This document shows, one piece after another, positions 36,701 to 47,200 of a stretch of DNA of 64,000 nucleotides. The position numbers and the translations under genes were made by a program. Numbering within the stretch: the first letter of the stretch is position 1; the number at the start of each line of letters is the position of its first letter. The DNA is taken from assembly GCA_014526335.1 (NCBI GenBank), contig JACTAT010000113.1, positions 520,514 through 584,513 of the forward strand. Direction: 5' to 3'. The DNA comes from Chrysaora quinquecirrha. Its lineage: Eukaryota; Cnidaria; Scyphozoa; Semaeostomeae; Pelagiidae. The notes beneath the pieces are model-generated. The model had not been told where the DNA came from and did no database searches. It was given only the letters and a program-made list of their open reading frames with translations.

Positions 36701-38667
36701 TAAACCCCCAACAATCACCCTGAACCCCAACCATTGCAACCACTGGTTCTGTATGTACCCAGCCCAAATCTGATGAAAACTGTATTAGGATATCTGAGGG
36801 TATCTTAACTAATGCCAGACCACACCTATTTTGCCCCTCTAGTGTTTGGACCTCTCTCAAACTATATGCTTATGCTACTAATTCGGAGGTAATCTGAGAG
36901 CCTCCTCCTCCACAGCCACTTCTTTGGCAACATCTCATTCACTCGGAGAACAGTAAAGTTCACGTAAACTGTAAAGCTATTAATATTGCAATGCAGACGA
37001 AACTGGTGGTGCTGTACTTATCTCTAAGTAAATGGTTATTTGTGAAATGTCATGAATATTAAGAGTTATTCAAGTTGAATAGGCATTTTATAATTATGTA
37101 AACAGGAACTCATTTATTTGAAGTTTCGTCAGTATATCTCTGGTGTTATAGAAAGTATTCAGCAGGTACCTGTTTGTTAAATAATGCATTTGGGTGTGTC
37201 TAATGATGAGAAGTCTAGCGGGTTGTCTACTCGAAACTCAGACTTAACGAGGAAAAACTACTAAATAGCTCAATAATTAGATAGAACAATAGTTTAGAGG
37301 TGCAATCTGAAAAGAGAAGCATTGACAAACTTAAAGAACTCGTTCATCTACATAAATCTAATGGGGTAGCACTGGGGGCTCAGGGGGTCATTAAGCTCTT
37401 AATCCCCCTTGCCAAATATCACTCTTTTTTTTAAATTTTTGCTCCTGTTCTTGAGATATCATTCATCTGAGCCCCATTGTTAATATTCTGTAGAAATTAA
37501 AATACACTTCAACATGAAGGTGAAATGTTGTCCCTGATTGTGATGCTACCATGGCTCGGCTGGGGATCAAACGCAAACCTCACTGAGCTCCTGACACCAA
37601 GACCTAGTTGGTTCAGACATAGGGGCATTGCACTCTTTAACAAAACACACAAGATTCTTGTTAAAATGAATGGATTTCCAAGGGATTTCCATGAGAACAA
37701 TAGGATTTTCAGCAAAGGTATACAAGATTTTCAAGGAGTGAATTGTCCCTCAGATAAGACTATGATACCAAACCACCTTCAAGAACCTAATGAAAAGCCT
37801 CAGGTTCAGCTGTTTCCCAAAAGAGCCAGATGATATGTTTTTCGACTAAAATTTATGAAAGTAAAAACAAGAGATTTAAACAGCAAAAATACACTCGGAA
37901 CATACCCCTGAGTAAGGCTGACTTGTCTTGTGTTGCGGATCATCATTTCTGTTGCCACTTGCATTTACTGATTGTCGTTTTCTAGAAAACTTGTGTCTCC
38001 ACCATCCTTTATCTTGACACCATGCAGTGATCACAAGCAAAGGAAAAAATGCTAACGTTAAACATGCTTCCCAGATTTCAACCACATTTGGAGATGACCA
38101 TTTCAAGATGACTAGCAACCAAAAATACGCAAACATAGACCATATTGAAGTCAGTATGAACACCCCAAATTCTGCAATTCTTTTCAGGGTTTTAGAGGGA
38201 ACACTAAGAACACATACAGCAGAAATAACCAATAAATTATATGCTGCAGAGCCAATTATTGTGAATATTCCAAGACCCTGAGAGCTGTTGCTATCTAAGT
38301 TTGTTATAGTTTCAATAACGGCAATTAGGATCTCGGGGGCTGATGAACCTAAAGCCATTAGTGTAAGGTTAGCAACCGTTTCATTCCAAACATAAACTTG
38401 TGTTTCCACAGTTTCGCCTTTTTCGTAATCATACGTCAATACCAATCTTTTCTTGCTTGTAATCATTTCAATGCTTAGCATAAATACATCGGCTGCGATG
38501 GCAATACCAAGAAATAAATAGAATATCGCTATGGTGTATAAAATCCCACGAACTGAAGCTGGCCAGAGGTCTTCAGCTGGAAGCAGCAGCCAGCTATCAA
38601 AACATACATTTTGATTTAGAACCACGTAACCTCGACTGTAGTTTGTCCTGATCATATTTCTTTCCAC
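19414..38667 (-). CDS. SLC8: sodium/calcium exchanger, NCX/SLC8 family (16 exons located, 5' end not located)
   Basis: Minus-strand exons: 38667-37906, 31658-31552, 29309-29190, 28466-28327, 27532-27466, 26713-26647, 26311-25916, 25315-25147, 24627-24504, 23754-23613, 22589-22496, 22408-22307, 21729-21654, 21153-21000, 20406-20231, 19542-19414 (stop). Phases join throughout except between 23613 and 22589, where a piece of length 1 modulo 3 is missing. The first exon carries alpha-repeat 1 ([20 protein letters not shown]) and its membrane helices. The middle exons form the cytosolic loop with a divergent Calx-beta 1 ([26 protein letters not shown]) and Calx-beta 2 ([18 protein letters not shown]). 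Then come the WNEQFYEAMS segment, alpha-repeat 2 ([25 protein letters not shown]) and the C-terminal GGELGGPR helix. The first located exon opens after an acceptor, so a signal-peptide exon should lie upstream. Family role: plasma-membrane exchange of about three Na+ for one Ca2+, regulated by Ca2+ binding to the Calx-beta domains. Confidence 0.93.
21264..21393. mobile_element. 130-bp MITE, TAA target duplication, GGCCCC ends
   Basis: Inverted ends GGCCCCGCAAATAAG and GGCCCCCCGAATAAG, flanked by TAA on both sides (21261-21263, 21394-21396). It sits in an NCX intron. Flank and terminal bases resemble the 6.4-kb transposon. Confidence 0.82.
23170..23421. mobile_element. AAACATTG-type MITE copy 1
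   Basis: Member of a family with ends GGCCCTGGCCAAACGATCAA and an interior crowded with AAACATTG/CAATGTTT words. Left end GGCCCTGGCCAAGCGATC, right end GATCGTTTGGCCAAGGCC, flanks TAA. NCX intron. Confidence 0.82.
24210..24393. mobile_element. AAACATTG-type MITE copy 2, left end degraded
   Basis: The right end TTCGTTTGGCCAGGG...GGGCC is followed by TTA. The interior shows CAATGTTTTG and AAACATTTTG words. The left terminus cannot be recognised. NCX intron. Confidence 0.6.
24689..24845 (+). repeat. (TTAG)n microsatellite
   Basis: About forty imperfect TTAG units with scattered TTAT, ATAG and CTAG variants, inside the NCX intron between the Calx-beta exons. Confidence 0.95.
25440..25530. mobile_element. 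AAACATTG-type MITE copy 3, truncated
   Basis: Only the right part is present (AAACAATGTTTATCATTATG then GCAGGGCC and TAA). It is followed by a segment shared with the flank of the copy at 23170-23421 (AACTGTCCCTTAAAG type), so the unit duplicated here is longer than the MITE. Confidence 0.6.
25608..25679 (-). pseudogene. partial duplicate of the NCX Calx-beta 1 exon
   Basis: On the minus strand, an acceptor-like TTTTTAG is followed by GCATTTATGGAGCATGAGTA, the same start as the true exon at 25315 (residues AFMEHEYCN). Homology then fails after about 40 bases, and the frame stays open to a CTT|GTGAGT donor-like site, giving 24 codons. Upstream intron sequence is also duplicated. It could be a decayed exon copy or a small alternative exon; skipping or inclusion would both keep phase 0. 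Confidence 0.65.
26327..26575 (+). repeat. dispersed ~250-bp repeat, copy 1
   Basis: Matches 49163-49435 over about 250 bp in the same orientation (shared blocks CAGCCTGCC, GGCAAGGGC, CTGGTGAAC, GTATATCTCA-like, GACCCAAATT, AAGGTT.TTCTTA). A shorter inverted match lies near 59370-59435. No coding signal of its own. Confidence 0.7.
27133..27414. mobile_element. AAACATTG-type MITE copy 4
   Basis: Left end GGTCAGGCCAGGCAAAACAA preceded by TAA; right end GATCGTTTGACCTAGGCC followed by TTA. Interior AAACATTG words. NCX intron. Confidence 0.72.
27588..27856. mobile_element. AAACATTG-type MITE copy 5
   Basis: Left end AGACCTGGCCAAACAATCAA preceded by TAA (27585-27587), right end GATCGTTTTTCAAGGGCC followed by TAA (27857-27859). 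It lies 170 bases from copy 4 in the same intergenic-like stretch of the NCX locus. Confidence 0.8.
28804..28935 (+). repeat. dispersed repeat copy (GACTTACTACATGAGTC family)
   Basis: Near-identical to 10698-10830, including AGACTTACTACATGA, TTGAATTGAATTGCTGGACG and GTGAGCGAAAGTTA. NCX intron. Confidence 0.75.
29985..30035 (+). repeat. two units of the 25-bp CTTCCATCTACGTCTC minisatellite
   Basis: Two copies of the unit that forms the larger array at 31328-31527. They are followed by AGAGGCGGATCCAGATAGTA, whose inverse precedes the larger array. Confidence 0.8.
30416..30565 (+). promoter_or_regulatory. cluster of four CCAAT boxes upstream of a small ORF
   Basis: The phrase GTAGCAA(A/G)CCAAT occurs four times, with CCAAT at 30416, 30447, 30531 and 30561. 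The pairs are about 30 bases apart and all face plus. The small open frame starting ATGGCGG begins about 100 bases downstream. The arrangement looks like a duplicated promoter module. Confidence 0.5.
30664..30897 (+). CDS. small unidentified ORF downstream of a CCAAT cluster (77 aa, possible first exon)
   Basis: Starts ATGGCGGATGCC in a good context (CCAACATGG) and encodes a 77-residue product beginning [14 protein letters not shown]. It lies on the plus strand within an NCX intron. The first ~45 residues look protein-like and acidic-amphipathic; the rest is less convincing. It may be a first exon of a nested or element-borne gene, but no downstream exon was identified. No family is recognised. 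Confidence 0.3.
   Translation: MADASTELESENVWLNQLLRLFCENDDSKYLQVEEIKQRCVIRIQKMVTSKGINQNVHLCKFSSLQFPKHLKPRCRN
31328..31527 (+). repeat. 25-bp pyrimidine-rich minisatellite
   Basis: About eight copies of a 25-bp unit containing CCCCTTCCATCTACGTCTC, some shortened. It lies just downstream (in NCX direction) of the donor at 31551. Open frames on both strands here are by-products of the repeat. Confidence 0.93.
34145..34185 (+). repeat. (ATT)n microsatellite
   Basis: Short run of ATT units in the large NCX intron. Confidence 0.85.
35724..35895 (+). repeat. tRNA-like SINE copy, near full length
   Basis: Reads from an A-box-like segment (GTCGTGGTGTCATCCAGCTG) through the B box GGGTTCGAGCCC, then GATCAAGGTCTCGATTAG, CTACTACTGAGATCCTAGCG and a CACCTT tail. 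Orientation plus, in the NCX intron. Confidence 0.8.
36548..36672 (+). repeat. GATTTCC-block MITE copy
   Basis: Family member with CATTTCACTCTTCGAAAA at the left, spaced AAGATTTC and GGATTTCC blocks, and TTTCCAAGGAGTGAAGACCC at the right. Confidence 0.65.
37515..37610 (-). repeat. tRNA-like SINE fragment
   Basis: Minus-strand 5' portion with B-box-like GTTTGATCCCC and GAGCTCAGTGAGG. It abuts the GATTTCC-type MITE at 37620. Confidence 0.6.
37620..37757 (+). repeat. GATTTCC-block MITE copy, well preserved
   Basis: Left end AGGGGCATTGCACTCTTTAA, three spaced GATT(T/C) blocks including GGATTTCCAAGGGATTTCC, right end AAGGAGTGAATTGTCCCTC. The best-preserved copy seen, and useful as a family reference. 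Confidence 0.78.
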
Positions 38668-38904
38668 CTAACAAACATCTAATAAGTTTCTTTCTTTCTC
38701 TTTTCGACAAGAGTCTATTCATTCATTTTCGTTTTAGACCTTTTTCTTGACTGACCTGTACTTTACTTTAGTTTCACTCGAGTTTGTTATTGTCATCTTC
38801 TATGTCATATTTTACTTCCTTACGAACTTGTTTTGCGGTGAATCTAATCCAAGTACTCAGCTTATATTTTATAGAAAGTGGTAAACCGCGTCGTTAGCGA
38901 TCGA

Positions 38905-39105
38905 TATGGGCTATTCCATTTTTACTCCGTACAGGGGTATGGAAGGCGTTTTCCAGGGGGGGAATTGCCCTACAACCCCCCAGGATTTCCAGGGGGAGCC
39001 TTACCCTCAAATTGGTATTTCCAAGGGGGTTATTTTACTCCAATTGGTTACTTCCTGGGGGGTCTCAGCACCAAGTTCTCTTGTATTTCCAGGGGGATAG
39101 ATAAT
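38905..39105 (+). repeat. TTTCCAGGGGG-spaced repeat, copy 1
   Basis: Begins GGGCTATTCCATTTTTACTC and the phrase CCCTGTACGG in inverse form (positions 38907-38950). It then shows five TTTCC(A/T)(A/G)GGGG blocks about 30-35 bases apart. The start matches the inverse of 45110-45170. Confidence 0.75.
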
Positions 39106-39107
39106 AA

Positions 39108-39260
39108 GGGTAGACTCACTACAAAAGTCGTAGATTCGCTCCCAGCCCCCTACGCAACACAGCCATTAACAACAGCAACAACAATTTTTTTTACATTTTT
39201 TGAATGAATTGAATTGAGGTGAGGGCGGCAAAAACTACGACTCATGTAGTAAGTCTACCC
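39108..39260. mobile_element. 153-bp MITE with GGGTAGACT ends
   Basis: Inverted ends GGGTAGACTCACTACA and GGGTAGACTTACTACATGAG, then GTCGTAG on both sides. It shares its end with the repeats at 10698 and 28804. Confidence 0.78.
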
Positions 39261-40446
39261 TTTTAGAGTGAAATAAAAGCGACTCCTAGGTGCCTTATGT
39301 TGCAGCTTGGGAGTTAAAGCAAAGCGGGGGTATGAAGGAAGATTCTGATTTAAAATTTCAATTTGTAAAAACAAAAAAATAGATGTCTTTCCTGACAAAC
39401 TTTAAAAAACTATTCCTCAGTGATTTGTTATTATCATCATTATAATTATTCCTATTTACTTTTTTTCTTTTCAAGGTATCTAGACCAAGTAGGCCTCTAT
39501 CTAAATATAATTTTTCTAAATCTAAAATATACTAATTCACTCTACCATTATTAACAAAGCACAACTTAAGGTAAAGATATAGAAAAGGATTGATGAATAA
39601 GTTAGGTTAACAATCTATTCATAATTTATCCAAACTTTTTAGAAGTAAATTAAAAAAGGGAATCAGGAGATGTTATTAACCAATTGATGTTAATTCGACA
39701 AAGCTAATATATCAATACAGAATACAAATGTTTTGCAGTATGTATATTTTGCAGTATATTTGCATAAATGCACGTATTTTTTCATTAAATCCTTTATAAG
39801 ATGTCTAGCAAGTGTTCCCCCTTTTGCTTTCCCCTAGGCACATATGTATTCAAATTCAAAAATGCACATACCACTGATTGGTTATTCACTATGGTTATTC
39901 ATTATATTCTATACTCTTTATATTAGGCTCATAATTTGTTTATCTCTTGTTTTGTTATAATTTTTCATATTTACGTAAGTAGACGCAGTTGAACAATGAT
40001 CTAATTAATGTGTTGAAAGTTGGAAAGAAGGATTGCAATTACAGTAATTTCTGTTGACAAGGCTGTAAATTATTGTGGATCCAAACAACTTCAAAGGCAA
40101 AATCACAGACCGAAAAAACTAGAGAAATTTCTATCAAAACAAAATGATTTTCGTCAAAATTTGTACAGCATTTGCAAAAATTGCAAATTTAGGTTTTCAA
40201 AGACCTTGGAAATCTTTGATGAATTGATTTTGATATGCTTCATGGGTTAAACAGCCGTTTTCCGTCTTTCGCTTACAACCAAACGGGAAAGAAGGCAAAA
40301 AGAGCATAATTCGTTGCTGTTTCCATTGCTTTTTACGAAGTTTTTCATTTCATTTTATAACGTTCATTACAACCTATCATCTTCAGGAATCAGATAAATT
40401 TTATTTTTACCAAAACGCACAATTTCCTATTGCAAATCTAGAAATC

Positions 40447-41060
40447 TTGATGAAACATGGCTCCGAAGGTCCACAATTCCAGGGAAGACGAGAGAGTGAG
40501 AGAAGCGTTAATCCCTGATCACAGGAAACGCAAAGAAGACAATCGACTTGTGAAAATCAAGACCTTCCAGAGGTCCTCAATTTTATTAGTCGGTCGTTTT
40601 CATTCGTTCTCGAGAACGTTCTTGAGAAAATCGACCAAAATCGACCATGATTCAGATTCACATTTTTTATTTTCTATCAAGTAGCCTAATTACATAGTTA
40701 AAATGTATACTTAAGCAGCTACTTGATGAATTAACGTAACATAACAGAACAACAAGTAAAGAAGTAAGTAATATAACAACAGCAGTAACAAAAGATATAT
40801 TAATAATTACAACTACAGATCTAGGGGGCTCTGATATGCACAGGGCGCATCGAGGTGCTAACTTGTTAAATCTCTTGAAGAATGCAAGAAAGTCGCTCGT
40901 GTACATCGGCCCCACGGGTTTTCTGTCATCGTGGATTAACGCTCCCCTCACTCTGTGGTCTTTGATGGAATCTTGGACCTTTGGAGGCATGTTTTTATTC
41001 AAGATTTCCAGACTAACTATGTATGGGAAGTTGAGAGTTTTCAATATGACCTTATTCATC
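40447..41060. repeat. degenerate long inverted repeat
   Basis: About 90 bases from 40453 (ATGGCTCCGAAGGTCCA) reappear inverted near 40905-40990 (ATGCCTCCAAAGGTCCA on the minus strand) with roughly 75 percent identity. Translations of both arms start M(A/P)PKV, which is a repeat effect. The AAGGTCCACAATTCC word also occurs in the inverted repeat within the hAT element at 43460. Confidence 0.65.
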
Positions 41061-43320
41061 TGACTCCTAAAGGTATTGATCGTTAATGAACTTCATAAGG
41101 TTAAACAAAAACTACCATACAAGCAAGAAATAATGCACTTTTCACCTTTCCCCTCTTTTGTTTGTGAAATAGAAATACAGAAAAGAATGGAATTTTATCA
41201 TTTGCAATATCAAATGCATTCATTGAGGAATTTCAAGGGCTTTGAAAGCAAGCTATGAAATTTTTGCAATATTCGGTACAAATTTGCATTGATATCACTT
41301 CGTTTCGATGGCTATTTCTTTAGCTACGAGAAAAATAATTTTCACTTTGAAGTTGTTTGGTTCCAGAATAATTAACAGTGCTGTCAACAGAATTTACTGT
41401 AATTAGAGGCCTCTTGGCCTGAAAAAAAGTACAGTAATTGGTTTCTGCTGTTAGATATCGATCACGAAAAATGAAACTGAGGAATTTAGAAATTAGAGGA
41501 ATGTTGCCTGCGTCCCAAAACTGTTTGAGATTTCAATTAAAACAAAATGATTTCCGAGGGGTTTCGATGATTTCCAGCAAATGTGTACGAGATTTCACTT
41601 CTAGTGATTTGCCCCCCGCCCCGACTGATGTAGCGACGAAAAATGGCAACCCAGAAAGTTTCTAGAAGTTTCAAGAAGTTGAAACTTAAGAAAGTTTTGT
41701 TTCATACTTTCCCCCATAGTGCTCTGTATGTTATTTTCGCTCTTCTGTTCAGTCGTTCATCTCTCTATTAAATGAGTCTAATGATTATTTTTTTTTAAAT
41801 CGTGGTATTTGTGCGATGCATACAGTGCCATAAACTGTACATTCTTAGAAATACTGCATTCCAAAATTTTTGCTAAGAAAGTCACAAGAAAGTTTTGGTA
41901 CTGAAAATATGAAATATCTAAGAAAGTTTCAATACTGGCCCAAAAAAAACTTTCTTATAATAAAGAAAACGTGTACCTTTTTTCTGAAAAGTACGGAATT
42001 GTCGATATCGTTTTTAGAAGTATGTGCGGAATTATGGGTACCATTTGAGGAAACGCAGAATTATGGGTACTAATTTGGAGAAATTTGAAGAATTAAGCTT
42101 AGCATTTACAAAATGTGCAGTCCGAACTGATAACTCTTTGGACTATCAGCAAGGTTGCCCTTTAAACATTACTTGCTTTTCTCAGATTATTTTGTTATCT
42201 GAAATGCTCTTTGCCTCGGGGGAATATTGGGCATTAGCATTCATCATGTTCGCGGAATTATGGGTCACAAATTTTGGACTGAAATGGCACGTCCCCCCGA
42301 GTTGAATTTCGAGTAATACATAATAAACAAATCCTGATGACAGCTTTGCTCACAGCATGGAAAACGTAACACAGACAATGCCGAAATTGGAAAGAAAACG
42401 AATAGAGCCAACAGAGCTCTTGTAAAAATAACAACAGAAATACTACAAATATTATTTAAAATGCTAATAAGAATAAAGATACCAGGAACCCTTTCTCAAA
42501 AATTCAAGTAATCTTGCTAGTCATATCTGAGATGAAAAGTTTCCAACATAGCTAACAAATGTCTATTACTGGAGTTTCTAAAATTTTTGGTTAATCGAGA
42601 TTAAACTTTTCACAAACCATAGTACAAAAAGACTGTTCAATGGATACACGGAAATAGATTAATACCACTTATTACATAGGCCTATAGAAAAGTTTCTTGA
42701 TGTTTAGGAAAAGCACATATAGAAATTCTTATAGTGGGTTTCTTATAAAAAATTAGTGTACCAAGCACCCACAGTCCTTGAATGAATTCAATTTTCAATT
42801 CAATTCAATATTCAACACCCTGTGAAGGGTCTGGTTGGGCTACAGAATACAAAAATTAACTAAACTACTAGCTATTACAATTACATAACTATGGTCAATT
42901 TTTCAACTTTTCGAATGAAACGTTGAAGAAACAAAGACGGTGCATGTTGGTGCTATATTTAGAGCACAGTTAAATCAGTGCCCTACAATAAGCATAGAAA
43001 AAAACAAACAATAAAAATTAGCATGGTCTTTTTTCTTCACAAGATATTTGCTTTTTCGTCTCCCATAAAACGTCTTTCTACATCATGATAGCGCTTTCAT
43101 TCAACACAAAACTCATCCGCTCGCTAATAAGTAAGGCAAAGAAAGATTAATTACAGTCCATAGACTTATTAATGGAAAAATGTTAATTATCTGCCCTTGA
43201 AAAACAAATCATGATGACAGCTTGTTTAGAGGTATCGCAAATACTTGTCGCTATGTGAAAAAGTATAACATGGAAATGAATAATATGACCGTGTTTTGAT
43301 AAAAAATGATTGGTGACATA

Positions 43321-44729
43321 CAGGGCCTCTTTTAAGGGGATAAAACTAGGGGGCAAAAAATTTAAGGGGACTTATTGTTCTATTGTTTTATCTTTAGCAC
43401 TTTCTTCCACAGTGCGAGTCCAGTCTTGGCTAGACTTGCTCCAAGTCTATTTCTTAATATCCTTCTCCAAAGGTCCACAATTCCGTGTTAACAAAGGAGA
43501 GTGTCAGAGAAATAGACTTGTACCTTTCCAGCAGTCATGAATAATTAATGAGGTAAATTTTTTGTATTCTGACGTCGACAAAGCTGTTTCCAGATTATAA
43601 AATCTCCAAGGGGGTTGCCTCCTGGAAGTTATGTAAAGGCATTTCTTGACAAAAGATGTATTTGGCTGCCAATGCCAATGGCTCTGAATGAAGTTCAAGT
43701 TTTTGTTCTTAATTCTCTCAATTCATATTGAAAAGATGCATTTAGTGTATTATTCTCAATTTCAAAGAAAGAGTTTTGCCTTTTGTTTATTGGTCTAAAA
43801 TCAGTACCCCTGATCTTCTTATCAGCAAGCCACTGGAGCGGGAATCTCATTAATTATTCATGACTGCTGGAAAGGTACAGGTACAGGTCTATTTCTCTGG
43901 CACTCTCCTTTGTTAACACGGAATGGTGGACCTTTGGAGAAGGATATTAAGAAATAGACTTGGAGCAAGTCTAAGTCTTGGCAAGTTCATTCTTCTCTTA
44001 GTCTTTTTGTCAGGAATTTATGCACAACCAGTCGTGTAGAGCTGGAGAAATAACAAGGGGGCATCTCTACTTCAGCTGAGAATTTATATCGTACACGTTA
44101 CATTGATGCTACAGCTGACTGTAAATACAGCTGACTGAAATACAAGCATACAGCGGCCCCGGAGGTGTTCCTAATTAGGGGGTCTGGGAACTGGGGGGTA
44201 ACTTCAATAGATCAGTGACGGGGATGTGCCATTTTCATTATAAAAATGTGACCCCAAAATTTAAGAAAATTTTAAAAGTATACCCCAAAGTTCGCAAATA
44301 AATATCAATACAATACATAGAATTAAATACAGTACTTAAAAGTCTTATTTTAGAATTATACAGCTGAAATTTATTTCGCAGTTTTCGACTTTATCAAAAC
44401 TGATCATCTTAGCAAAAATTATACCCCCAAGTTTGTAATTTTGACAAATTTGATGCCTCAAAATTTATTTTCCACACTTAAAAAGGTACCTCAAAAAATG
44501 GCACATCCTGTACCCATGCATATGGGAGTTAACCCCCCCGGGGTCTGGGGGCATGCTCCCCCAGAAAATTTTTCAAAATGCAACCTCAAGATTGACCTAG
44601 ATTGGCTTTTCTTAGCAGTTTTCTTTTGTTAGGACATTGTACTAGGGGGGCAACCTCATGAAACTAGATGGGCAATGGTAGGGACTAGGGGGGATTTGCC
44701 CCCTAGTTACTATGTTAAAAGAGGCCCTG
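43321..44729. mobile_element. non-autonomous hAT-type element with 8-bp target duplication
   Basis: Ends CAGGGCCTCTTTTAA are inverted copies, each followed inward by ACTAGGGGGCAAA. The flanking direct repeat GTGACATA (43313-43320 and 44730-44737) is exactly 8 bp, the hallmark of hAT insertions, and CAGGG ends are common in that superfamily. The 1409-bp interior has no transposase frame. Confidence 0.92.
43415..43990. repeat. long inverted repeat nested in the hAT element
   Basis: About 135 bases at 43415-43553 recur inverted at 43846-43990 almost unchanged (CTTGCTCCAAGTCTATTTCT, CTTCTCCAAAGGTCCACA and CCAGCAGTCATGAATAATTA among the shared words). It may be a second foldback element inserted inside the first. 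Confidence 0.85.
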
Positions 44730-44917
44730 GTGACATAGTTGCTTACGAATAAGTTCGCTGTTGGTTTTCCTTTCTTGTATCAATTTGCACAAATATCTAA
44801 AGATCTAAAGATTAATAATATTTTTTAATCAGAAACTACAGTTGCAGTGCATTTTTTCGTTTTGGTTTGCGGATAATTCAGTTTAATCAGATTTACGCAC
44901 GGCGTTGCGCAGAAAAG

Positions 44918-45170
44918 TGGCATTTCCAGAGGGGCTCAGCGCAAATTGTCTTTTCCAGGGGGGGTGCCGCACGAAATTTCAACTTTCCAGAGGGGGTGCA
45001 GAAATTTAGCACTTTCCAAAGGGGTAAAAAATGTTCTCGAATATTTCCTGGCCGATATTGTTGTTTCCAGGGGGGTTAAAAGCCTACCCCCTAGGAAATT
45101 CCAAGCCCTTCGAAAATTTCTAAAAACGCCTTCCATACCCCTGTACGGAGTAAAAATGGAATAGCCCATT
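44918..45170 (+). repeat. TTTCCAGGGGG-spaced repeat, copy 2
   Basis: Five or six TTTCCAGAGGGG/TTTCCAGGGGGG blocks at 30-40-base spacing. It ends with a segment (CTTCCATACCCCTGTACGGA onward) that is the inverse of the beginning of the copy at 38905. Confidence 0.75.
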
Positions 45171-46894
45171 TCTCTAATAGGCTGTAAACCCAATATTTTT
45201 ATCCCGCCATGTTCTTCACTTTCTGCCCGTCATCGTCAAGTGCTGTAGTTTCTTCTTTGAAAGAAACTGCTATCAGGAGAATTATCAAAACAAATTCCAG
45301 AGTTTATAAATTTTCAGACGCATATATTTTATAGATTTCTCCCAGAATTTACGATCCGCGACTCTACACTGGAGTTTCCACACCATCAAACCTGAGCAAA
45401 GTGAAATGATACGAAGGCCATTTCCTCGCGACGCGAAATTAATCAAAAGGCTGCAAAATATATCACATTTCTAATGTCATAATTGTGCACTTGACAATTA
45501 CGATTATGAAAGATTTGAAAAGATGTACAACCTCCGTCAAACTGATCCAATTATACTGTCGTAATAATAACAGATTCTGAAGATAAAGAAAATCAAACTT
45601 GACCTTTTCATCCTTGTGTTTGTGGCTCCTAGGGTTACGGACAGAATGACACATTGTTTACCAATAGCAACCACACTAAAATACGGAACAATATGGCTGA
45701 CATGTTGTAAAACATGGAATGGAAATGGCTGACCTAAGCTACAGTATTGAGCAGTTTCCACTTGATTTTTCAAGCGGGCGCACTTTTTAAGATACACACA
45801 TAAAAGGAGTGCTCAAAGTCTGTACCTACATTAACAACATATTAAGAGTCTTGCAAGGAACATTCCACAATTCAAAAAGGCGTATGAGATTTCTATTAAA
45901 ACAAAAGGATTTTCAAGGGATTTTGAAACAATAGGAAGGTGTGCCAGATTTCCAAGGAGTAAACTTTCCTCAGATTCGTGTGCACCTTGCACCTTGGTGG
46001 GGGTACATCAAACATGTAAACGGGCGAAATTGTGGAGATGAAAATAATACCCCCCATTTACCCTGTGCGCAATATGGAGCTGCCCCTTCCCCCCGCTGCC
46101 TCCTCCCAGCCAAGTGTACACCACGCCTTGTTCAGCAATTGCGTCCGAAATTGCAGCTCGAATCGCAGCTGTTCCTTCCCAAATGGTCGTTGGAATGGGC
46201 CCGCCAAGCAAGCCCCGTATACTGCAATTACCTTTCAAATGGCATATTTTATTTATGTTTCATAAGATAACAATCTTACCACAAGCTTCTTAGCGACCCA
46301 GAGACGAGACAATCTTAGATAAACTATACGCAAAACTCGTGAATCAAAGAACTTTTGTTGCAAAATAGTATTCTGATAAGTTAGCTATCTGATTCCTAAC
46401 TAAATCTTATACAACAGTGCTTCGCTATATCTATGATAAGATTTAGAGTACAGTAGCAAATAAATGTTTATGCGGCAAATATACAAATCTTCTACCTGAG
46501 ATAGCTAAGATAAGATAAAGACAGAATAAAATAGGCAACCACAGAAAATTGAAAATTCTATAGTTTCACCTGCAAACGGGTTAGCTTGATTTGACAAGAT
46601 TTAAAAGCAAAGAAGTTAGTAACTTATAAGAAGAGTATAAATATTAGAAACTTGTTATCAATTAAACATACGATATGCCTGCGAACCTTTACGCATTAAT
46701 TTTCTACAGGTCGGATCGAGGGGACGTAAGAATCTCGTGCACACATTGTTGGAATCTCTATTGTTTTCACAGGAATCCCTTCAAATCCTTTTGTTCAAAC
46801 GGGAATCTAGTACGTCTTTCGGATGACTGAAAGGCCTCAGGGCGGGTTGATACGCTTGATGTGGTGGATATGCACAGCAGGGAAGGGGCCAAGT

Positions 46895-47200
46895 GCTAGC
46901 GCATGCGCGTAGAAGTTTTCCCACAATTATTAGATTTATTAGAGAAATTCTATCAGTATAGACGGGGTCTTCACATAATTGATTCAGTGTGTGAGTCGGA
47001 AGCTGGCGGGATATCCAAGCGTAAGCATATGGTCTGGGGGCCGGATAGTCCCACCCCCTTGGCTGGCCGAAGATTCACGGGAGAAAAGCGATTTCCTGTA
47101 ACGGGAACCACCGTAAGATGCGACGCCTCAGCCACATTGTCTCGGCATTGTGGATGCAAGTGGGGAGCATTCTCTCCAGCACTGAGCAATGTTTTGCATT
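46895..47200 (+). repeat. dispersed ~300-bp repeat with conserved short ORF, copy 1
   Basis: Aligns with 62000-62310 from the GCATGCGC word through CACAATTATTAGAT, GAGTCGGAAGC, GGAACCACCGTAAGATGC and a 40-base stretch around CAGCCACATTGTCTCGGCAT. Both copies keep an open frame containing the peptide words GTTVRC and [14 protein letters not shown]. Confidence 0.75.

Larger units (their letters stand above)
31659..37905 (-). other. largest NCX intron (6.2 kb)
   Basis: Between the alpha-repeat-1 exon and the first loop exon. It holds GATTTCC-type MITE copies (about 34300-34393, 35640-35715, 36548-36672, 37620-37757), two SINE copies (35724-35895, 37515-37610) and an ATT microsatellite. The reading phase is 0 on both sides, so no exon is required here, though an alternative one could exist. 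The lysine-rich open frames at 32492-32858 show no domain. Confidence 0.6.
38668..43312. other. intergenic or NCX 5' region, repeat-rich
   Basis: The NCX signal-peptide exon and promoter should lie here or further right, but neither was identified. Contents recognised: a TTTCCAGGGGG-spaced repeat (38905-39105), a MITE (39108-39260), a degenerate inverted repeat (40447-41060) and a GATTTCC-type copy (41480-41625). No other gene was supported. Confidence 0.5.

Noticed and set aside
40457..41059. Two opposite-strand frames both starting M(A/P)PKV
   Set aside because: The similarity is due to a degenerate inverted repeat, not paralogous genes; the frames have no known domain.
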